In this document: positions 59,217 to 64,000 of the stretch, in pieces
Position numbering within the stretch: position 1 is the first letter of the stretch
How the letters are laid out: each line of letters starts with the position of its first letter
NCBI GenBank assembly: GCA_020072815.1
Contig: JAIQGE010000010.1
Coordinates: 62,001 to 126,000, forward strand
Length of the DNA: 64,000 nt
Direction of reading: 5' to 3'
Source: Terriglobia bacterium
GTDB lineage: Bacteria > Acidobacteriota > Terriglobia > Terriglobales > Acidobacteriaceae
The notes under the pieces: model-generated
Databases searched by the model: none
The model's input: only the letters and a program-made list of their open reading frames with translations
What the model was told of the DNA's origin: nothing
Made by a program: the position numbers and the translations under genes

Positions 59217-59804
59217 ATGAAAACGCACAGAATGTTGGCGGTTTTCTTCGTTTACCTGATTGCGGCGCTCGCCTGGAGCCAATCCAAACCTGAAAACCGC
59301 ATGCAGATGCAGTTGCTTCCCCGCCAGGCGCTGAAGCTGGAGCTGAGTTCGGGCGACTATCGGATTGAGCCCGGCGCTTCTGACAAACTGGTGGTGATCA
59401 GCCAGACGGCAAATCCGAATCCCAAACCGCGTTTTGGCGTGGACGCCAATCCAAAACAGGCGTCAGTGAAAGTTGAAGGCCCGCCGAACTACGCCGCGGT
59501 GATCCAGGTGCCCCGCAACAGCGACCTGCGCATACGACTCAACGGCGGGCGATTACAAATCTCTGGTATTGAGGGCGACAAGGACGTTGAGTCCAACGCC
59601 GGGGCCATCCGCATTGACGTTGGCCGGCCGGAAAGTTACAAGAAGGTGGACGCTTCCGTGGGCGTCGGCCACATTGATGCGCGGGCATTCCAGACCAAGC
59701 AGGAGGGTGTTGCCCGGTCCTTCCGCCGCGAGGGTCCAGGGAAATTCCGGCTGCATGCCCACGTGGGCGCAGGCGATATCACGTTCTTTTCGAGCCTGAT
59801 CTGA
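59217..59804 (+). CDS. Exported hypothetical protein (DUF4097-like beta)
   Basis: 195 residues. N-terminal helix MLAVFFVYLIAALAWSQSKP serves as signal peptide. The rest is a beta-helix-like chain: LKLELSSGDYRIEPGASDKL, LRIRLNGGRLQISGIEGDKD, DASVGVGHIDARAF, HAHVGAGDITFFSSLI. The regular G-D/G-H spacing fits the DUF4097 putative-adhesin fold. The 58994-59216 gap before it holds no supported gene. Confidence 0.7.
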   Translation: MKTHRMLAVFFVYLIAALAWSQSKPENRMQMQLLPRQALKLELSSGDYRIEPGASDKLVVISQTANPNPKPRFGVDANPKQASVKVEGPPNYAAVIQVPRNSDLRIRLNGGRLQISGIEGDKDVESNAGAIRIDVGRPESYKKVDASVGVGHIDARAFQTKQEGVARSFRREGPGKFRLHAHVGAGDITFFSSLI

Positions 59805-59836
59805 AGAAATAATGTTGGTCATGGAGCGAGGTTTCG

Positions 59837-60994
59837 TTAGAAACAAGCAAGCACTTTGCTCAGGCCTTCGGCAAAGTCGGCTTCGGGAGTAATCAGGCTC
59901 AGAACCAGGTAGCCGTCTCCGGGAAAATCATAGAAATGTCCGGGATGGACATACACGCCGTCTTCTTCCAGAAGCTCAATGGCCAGGTCTTCGTCAGAGC
60001 GCGTGGCCGGCCCGCGCAGCACCGCGTACCAACCGCCTTCAAGATGAAGACGCGTGCCGCGCGGGTTCTCGGCGAGTTGCGCATCCAGTTCCTTCAAGTT
60101 CTGTCGCACGCGAGACATGAGTTGCTTTTGGAAGCCGTGACGCTGGGCCAGCAACGCCGGCGCGGCAAGCTGGATGGGAGTATTCAAGGAAAGATAGGTG
60201 TCGGCGATGACCTCCAACCGGGCCAGCGCTTCCCTTTTCCTGGCTTCCGGTCCGCTGACGACGAGCCAGGCCAGCTTCATCTGCGGCAAGCCGGAAATCT
60301 TTGACAGCCCGCTCATGGTGAAAGTAAGCGCGGAGTCGTTGGCGGCGAAGCTGGGCTGGCGGCCTTCACCCAAGTTGAAATCAAGAAAAACTTCGTCGGC
60401 GATGATGGCCAGCTTCCGCGCGGCGCATATCTGATGAAGCCGGGCCATTTCTTCCCTTTTACAGAAATGTCCGGTGGGATTGTTGGGGTGGACAACGATC
60501 ACCGCGCGCGTCCGCGGGGTGATGGCCTGCTCCAGGGCGTGGAAGTCAATCTGCCAGCCATGGTCGTAGAGCAAAGGATAACGTTGGAGCTTTACGTCCT
60601 GCAGGTCGGCCAATAAATCAAACAGCGGATAGCTGGGCGTGGGGATGAGGACTTCGTCGCCGGGATTGCAGAGCAGTCGAAATCCGAACGAGTAAGCTTC
60701 GCTAGTGCTGGCTGTTAACAGAATATCCTCAAGTGTCACTTTCAACTTGTGAGTCGCGTAGTATTCGCAAACGGCGTGCCGCGCCGACGCCATCCCTCGC
60801 GGATCAGGCTTGTACTTCAGCGCTCCAGGATGAATCAGGGCCTTCAGGATCGAGGACCCGTCATAGCGAAATCCGCATTCCGTGGGATTGGAAGCGGTCA
60901 GGTCCAGCAGCTTGCCGCCGGCCGCGCGGATACGGGCCAGCGCTTGCGACAAACGGTTGGTATGCAGGTCCCAGTTGGTGCGGTCAGCGAACAT
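59837..60994 (-). CDS. Class I/II pyridoxal-phosphate aminotransferase
   Basis: 385 residues. Substrate-side IVVHPNNPTGHFCKREEMAR, PLP-ring Asp in IIADEVFLDFNLGEG, and the Schiff-base Lys in FTMSGLSKISGLPQMKLAWL are present, with the phosphate-binding TASTSEAYSF. N-terminus LSQALARIRAAGGKLLDLTA and SNPTECGF is typical of the AspC/AlaA-like group. Amino-acid substrate not predictable. Confidence 0.92.
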   Translation of the reverse strand: MFADRTNWDLHTNRLSQALARIRAAGGKLLDLTASNPTECGFRYDGSSILKALIHPGALKYKPDPRGMASARHAVCEYYATHKLKVTLEDILLTASTSEAYSFGFRLLCNPGDEVLIPTPSYPLFDLLADLQDVKLQRYPLLYDHGWQIDFHALEQAITPRTRAVIVVHPNNPTGHFCKREEMARLHQICAARKLAIIADEVFLDFNLGEGRQPSFAANDSALTFTMSGLSKISGLPQMKLAWLVVSGPEARKREALARLEVIADTYLSLNTPIQLAAPALLAQRHGFQKQLMSRVRQNLKELDAQLAENPRGTRLHLEGGWYAVLRGPATRSDEDLAIELLEEDGVYVHPGHFYDFPGDGYLVLSLITPEADFAEGLSKVLACF

Positions 60995-61024
60995 GGTGGT
61001 GTTATATCAGAACGCCGCGATCTC

Positions 61025-62056
61025 TCAGCGCGGTTGCGGCTGTTCCAGCCGCGGAAGTTTCTTTACCATGCCGCGAAAGCGGTAGTCGCGCAGGCCGTCA
61101 ATGGCAGCCCACGCCGAATGGTAAGCAGTGTAGGCGCTGCTGTCTTCCTCGCCGACCCACGTGCCGTCGTCTCGCTGGTTTTCCACGAGATACTCGATGC
61201 CCTGCCGCACCAGCGGATCGTCTCCCTGCCCCAAAGCCTTCAGGCTGTCGAGCGATTCGCCGATCATCTCCGGATCTTCTTCGTCTTCCTTCAAGGCCTT
61301 GGCGAGTTTGTATTTCAGGAATGCGATCTCCTGCGGCAGCAAGGCCGGATCAATGCGCCGGGTGTGATAGGCATTCAGGGCATAAACCAGGTGGGTGACG
61401 GAGTAGAACATGTCGAACTCAGCGTCATCATCGGCGGCCTTGTAAGGACGCATGCGGGGCAGCCACTTCACCACGTCGGCCAGGCTGGCGCCCAGGCGGA
61501 TGCCGGACGCGTCGCCGAAGAAGGTGATGACCAGCGCGTTCTGCCACATCTTATATTCCCTGGGGTCGCCACGCGGAGGCGGCTCATTGGGTGCGTCGAA
61601 CTCGAAGTAATCCTTGGCGGTGAACTGCGCCGCGGCGCGGCGCAACTCGGCTTTGAAGCGGCGGTCATGCAGACCGAATTTGTCTGCGGCGTACGCGCTG
61701 GCGACGAGATCAGAGATGGTGTCAGCGTCGGCGTCCGGTGGCACATGCGGATGCTCCTTGCGCCATCGTTGTGCCAGATCAAGGCCCATATTCGCTGCCG
61801 TCGCGCGCAGCTTGGGGTCGCGAGCCGTGTGCGAAATCGTATAAAAGGCCCACACCAAGTCGCCACCGTGGTCGGCGAACACGGCGCTGTCGGAAGCCCG
61901 GTTGAAGAGAAAGTTCATGCCGCGTTGAATGACTGCTTGGCGGGAATCGGGCTGAACATTGAGGAGTTGAACATCTGGCGTGGCCGCGGACTGAGCAGCC
62001 GGCAATGCTACCGCCGCGACGATTACGAAGATCAGACAACGAGCAAGCGAGCGCAC
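61025..62056 (-). CDS. Exported alpha/alpha-toroid protein (terpenoid-cyclase-like repeats)
   Basis: 343 residues from GTG 62056, which gives a signal peptide (ARCLIFVIVAAVALPAAQSA). Helical repeats include AVIQRGMNFLFNRASDSAVF, DPLVRQGIEYLVENQRDDGT and WVGEEDSSAYTAYHSAWAAI, the QRxDGxW type of repeat of the squalene-cyclase/prenyltransferase superfold. The catalytic DxDD motif is not seen, so enzymatic activity is unlikely to be cyclisation. Confidence 0.7.
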   Translation of the reverse strand: MRSLARCLIFVIVAAVALPAAQSAATPDVQLLNVQPDSRQAVIQRGMNFLFNRASDSAVFADHGGDLVWAFYTISHTARDPKLRATAANMGLDLAQRWRKEHPHVPPDADADTISDLVASAYAADKFGLHDRRFKAELRRAAAQFTAKDYFEFDAPNEPPPRGDPREYKMWQNALVITFFGDASGIRLGASLADVVKWLPRMRPYKAADDDAEFDMFYSVTHLVYALNAYHTRRIDPALLPQEIAFLKYKLAKALKEDEEDPEMIGESLDSLKALGQGDDPLVRQGIEYLVENQRDDGTWVGEEDSSAYTAYHSAWAAIDGLRDYRFRGMVKKLPRLEQPQPR

Positions 62057-62156
62057 TTGCGGATTATAGCGAAGCCGAAAATTGAGTTGCGAAAAGAAGA
62101 AGGGCCCTCTCTTCCCAAAAAGCGAAAAGAGGACCCGAGAAACGAAAGAAGCGTAG

Positions 62157-63539
62157 CTAGACTTTCTGCACGGCTTGCGCCAGGTTGGTGAGGCTGGTCT
62201 TGGCGTCGCCATAGAGCATTCCCGTCACCGGCTTGAAGAACAGCGGGTTCTCCAGTCCGGAGAAGCCTTTGCCTTTGCCGCGTTTCAGCACGATCACGGA
62301 CTTGGCGCGGTCCACTTCAATGATAGGCATGCCGGCAATGGGACTCTTGGGATTGTCGCGCGCGTCGGGGTTGACGACGTCATTGGCCCCGATCACCACG
62401 GCTACGTCGGTTGTGGACATTTCCGGATTGATCTGGTCCATCTCCCACAGAGAAGAATAAGGCACGTTGGCTTCCGCCAGAAGAACGTTCATGTGTCCCG
62501 GCATGCGTCCGGCAACGGGATGGATGCCGTACTTCACGGTGACGCCGCGTTCTTCCAGCAAGTTGCCCAGCTCACGGCAAGCATGCTGGGCCTGCGCCGT
62601 GGCCATGCCGTATCCGGGCACGAAGACCACCTGGTTCGCGTACGCGAGCTGAACGGCAACGTCGTCAAGGCCGACTTCGCGCATGGTCCCCACGGCACCG
62701 GTGTCCGTGCCGGTGACAGCGCCGAATCCGCCAAACAACACGTTGGCCATGGAGCGGTTCATGGCTTTACACATAAGGATGGAAAGAATGAAGCCGGAGA
62801 AACCGTCGAGCGTGCCGGCGATGATCAGCACGTTGTTGCCGAGAACGAAGCCGGTGGCCGCCGAAGAGAGGCCAGCGTAAGAGTTCAACAGCGACATCAC
62901 GACGGGCATGTCCGCCGAGCCGATGGGGATCACCAGCATCACACCGAACACAAACGCCAGGCCCACCATGGTGAAGAAATAGATTGATGCGCTTGCCGCG
63001 TTGGGGTGCAACATCCAGAGCACCAGGCAGGTGATCATGCCCAGGAACAGCGCCAGGTTCACAATATGCTGGCCCTTGAACTGGATGGGCGTCCCGCGAA
63101 TGAACTCCTGCAGTTTGCCGGCGGCGATGAGCGAGCCGGTCACCGTCAGCGAGCCTAACATCACTTCGAGGCCCAGAGCGCCCATCTTTACCGAGCCCAA
63201 ACCGCTGCCGTGAATCACGTACTCGGCAATGCCCACCAGCGAGGCAGCCAGCGCGCCGAATGCGTGGGAGAGCGCGGTCCGTTGCGGCATGGCGGTCATG
63301 GGCACCATGGCCATGGGGATTCCGATAGAAGAGCCGACAATCAATCCTACGGCGATCCACAGATAGTCTTTGATTTCCGGATGGAACAGAGTTCCCAGGA
63401 CGGCGGCACCCATACCGGCGGCAGCCATGATCATGCCGCGGCGCGCGGTGTCCGGATGGCTGAGGCTCTTCAAGCCCAGGACGAACAGGCAGGAGGCAAT
63501 CAGGTACGTTGCTTCAAGAAAATAGGCCGGATGGTTCAC
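62157..63539 (-). CDS. pntB: NAD(P) transhydrogenase subunit beta
   Basis: 460 residues. Nine membrane helices are followed by the NADP(H)-binding domain III: GYGMATAQAQHACRELGNLL, IHPVAGRMPGHMNVLLAEAN, VAVVIGANDVVNPDARDNPK and SVIVLKRGKGKGFSGLENPL. Proton-translocating transhydrogenase that makes NADPH. Overlaps pntAB by four bases. Confidence 0.97.
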   Translation of the reverse strand: MNHPAYFLEATYLIASCLFVLGLKSLSHPDTARRGMIMAAAGMGAAVLGTLFHPEIKDYLWIAVGLIVGSSIGIPMAMVPMTAMPQRTALSHAFGALAASLVGIAEYVIHGSGLGSVKMGALGLEVMLGSLTVTGSLIAAGKLQEFIRGTPIQFKGQHIVNLALFLGMITCLVLWMLHPNAASASIYFFTMVGLAFVFGVMLVIPIGSADMPVVMSLLNSYAGLSSAATGFVLGNNVLIIAGTLDGFSGFILSILMCKAMNRSMANVLFGGFGAVTGTDTGAVGTMREVGLDDVAVQLAYANQVVFVPGYGMATAQAQHACRELGNLLEERGVTVKYGIHPVAGRMPGHMNVLLAEANVPYSSLWEMDQINPEMSTTDVAVVIGANDVVNPDARDNPKSPIAGMPIIEVDRAKSVIVLKRGKGKGFSGLENPLFFKPVTGMLYGDAKTSLTNLAQAVQKV

Positions 63540-63940
63540 TTTTTCTCCTCCACCTTGACCGCTTCTTTCTTGCGGAACATCTTGAGCATGCGGTCGGTGA
63601 TCAGGAACCCGCCGGTTACGTTGATCATGGCGGAAGTCACGGCCGCGCAGCCGAGCAGAGTCGCCAGCGTCTGATGATTTTCATAGCGAGATCCTGCAAT
63701 CACCAGCGAGCCGATCAGCGAGATGCCGGAGATGGCGTTGGTGGCCGACATCAGCGGCGTATGCAGCAGCGGAGGCACGCGCGAAATTACCTGGTACCCA
63801 AGAAACGCGGCCAAAGCGAAGACGTACAGCGACGCGATCACCACCGCGGGATTCAGCACCATCTTTTCAGCAGCTTCCCCGCCCTCAGCGGCGACTTTCG
63901 CCACAATCAAAACCGCGGGATGAAACAGAAGTTGAATCAT
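63536..63940 (-). CDS. pntAB: NAD(P) transhydrogenase subunit alpha part 2
   Basis: 134 residues, three membrane helices (VIASLYVFALAAFLGYQVIS, PLMSATNAISGISLIGSLVI, VTSAMINVTGGFLITDRML). PLLHTPLMSATNAISGI is the family signature. Ribosome site AAGGAG before the ATG. Split alpha subunit, so a separate pntAA is expected upstream, at the window's right edge. Confidence 0.95.
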   Translation of the reverse strand: MIQLLFHPAVLIVAKVAAEGGEAAEKMVLNPAVVIASLYVFALAAFLGYQVISRVPPLLHTPLMSATNAISGISLIGSLVIAGSRYENHQTLATLLGCAAVTSAMINVTGGFLITDRMLKMFRKKEAVKVEEKK

Positions 63941-63971
63941 TCAAATCTCCTTAAGTATTACGCATTAAGCT

Positions 63972-64000
63972 TTAGGCCACCGGGCGTCCCAGGGCGGCTG
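63972..64000 (-). CDS. Probable 3' end of pntAA (cut by window edge)
   Basis: Reverse frame ending AALGRPVA followed by TAA (complement of 63972-63974). Only eight residues are visible; position upstream of pntAB on the same strand is the main reason to suspect pntAA. Confidence 0.25.

Noticed and set aside
58986-59282. Leftward frame (98 residues) between the CoA ligase and the exported beta protein
   Set aside because: Overlaps both neighbours, has no ribosome site and no recognisable domain.
60749-62191. Long rightward frame (480 residues)
   Set aside because: Antisense to the aminotransferase and the exported toroid protein; shadow frame.
1-64000. CRISPR arrays, rRNA and tRNA genes
   Set aside because: No regularly spaced direct repeats, no 16S/23S-like segments and no cloverleaf with a T-loop were found by eye; a tRNA at the attachment site was considered, but the dif geometry explains the repeat better.

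Overview
Host and overall layout. The window looks like a chromosome segment of an Acidobacteriota (Koribacter/Terriglobales-like) bacterium. The reasons are a 930-residue permease of the acidobacterial ADOP type, a pilin-like domain fused to a large periplasmic protein, a FecR-type anti-sigma factor, GC-rich DNA, and ordinary aerobic housekeeping genes. This is judged from protein content only. Host DNA runs from 1 to about 11006 and from about 38119 to 64000. A 27,094-bp insertion of quite different content lies between them.

Left host part (1-11 kb): a Lys/Ala-rich exported protein, a P-loop kinase, a tightly coupled run pdxS, (MITE-like repeat), pdxT-coxB-coxA-coxC (PLP synthase plus aa3-type cytochrome oxidase, with TAATG stop/start overlaps), an exported EreA/ChaN-like protein, a hotdog thioesterase, a methyltransferase, miaB and a small protein.

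Inserted element (11007-38118): it is bounded by an 18-bp perfect direct repeat, TATACGTTATCAGACGTT. The left copy lies in an almost canonical Xer recombination site (dif): read on the minus strand its XerD arm is TTATGTAAAAT, one mismatch from the E. coli arm. The element encodes no recognisable integrase, so it most likely uses the host XerCD, like CTX-type phages and the gonococcal island. Its left operon (11.3-18.4 kb, rightward) carries regulators and DNA-linked proteins: a duplicated Fis-like helix-turn-helix protein, a ParB-like protein with a Cys cluster, a protein with two helix-turn-helix regions and two zinc fingers, and many small zinc-ribbon or membrane proteins. The long leftward modules (36.4-18.98 kb, interrupted by a two-gene rightward cassette at 32.2-32.9 kb) look like the parts list of a particle or envelope structure. 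They include a lysozyme-like hydrolase, two Sec-exported beta-rich proteins, several beta-sandwich proteins, a transglutaminase-like Cys protein, an HNH nuclease, very basic proteins, and at least seven proteins ending in one glycine-rich membrane helix. Four of those share a tail of the form IP(N/D/G)..LLGG..LL-basic, and three share an N-terminal N(D/P)(L/N)G(H/R/W)RP tag. No terminase, portal, tail, packaging ATPase, polymerase, relaxase or ParA is visible. This element is the likely undescribed system: a Xer-integrating, virus-like element, possibly membrane-containing and non-tailed, of unassigned type.

Right host part (38.1-64 kb): an ADOP permease, truB, rhomboid protease, exported LamG-like protein, SDR, folE with two tandem 6-pyruvoyl-tetrahydropterin synthase homologues, a glycosyltransferase-like protein, a TlpA-like lipoprotein, two ABC ATPase/permease pairs, a FecR anti-sigma factor with its ECF sigma factor and a related pilin-fused periplasmic protein, a benzoate-CoA-ligase-like enzyme, an aminotransferase, an exported alpha-toroid protein and pntAB-pntB.

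No rRNA, tRNA or CRISPR array was seen.
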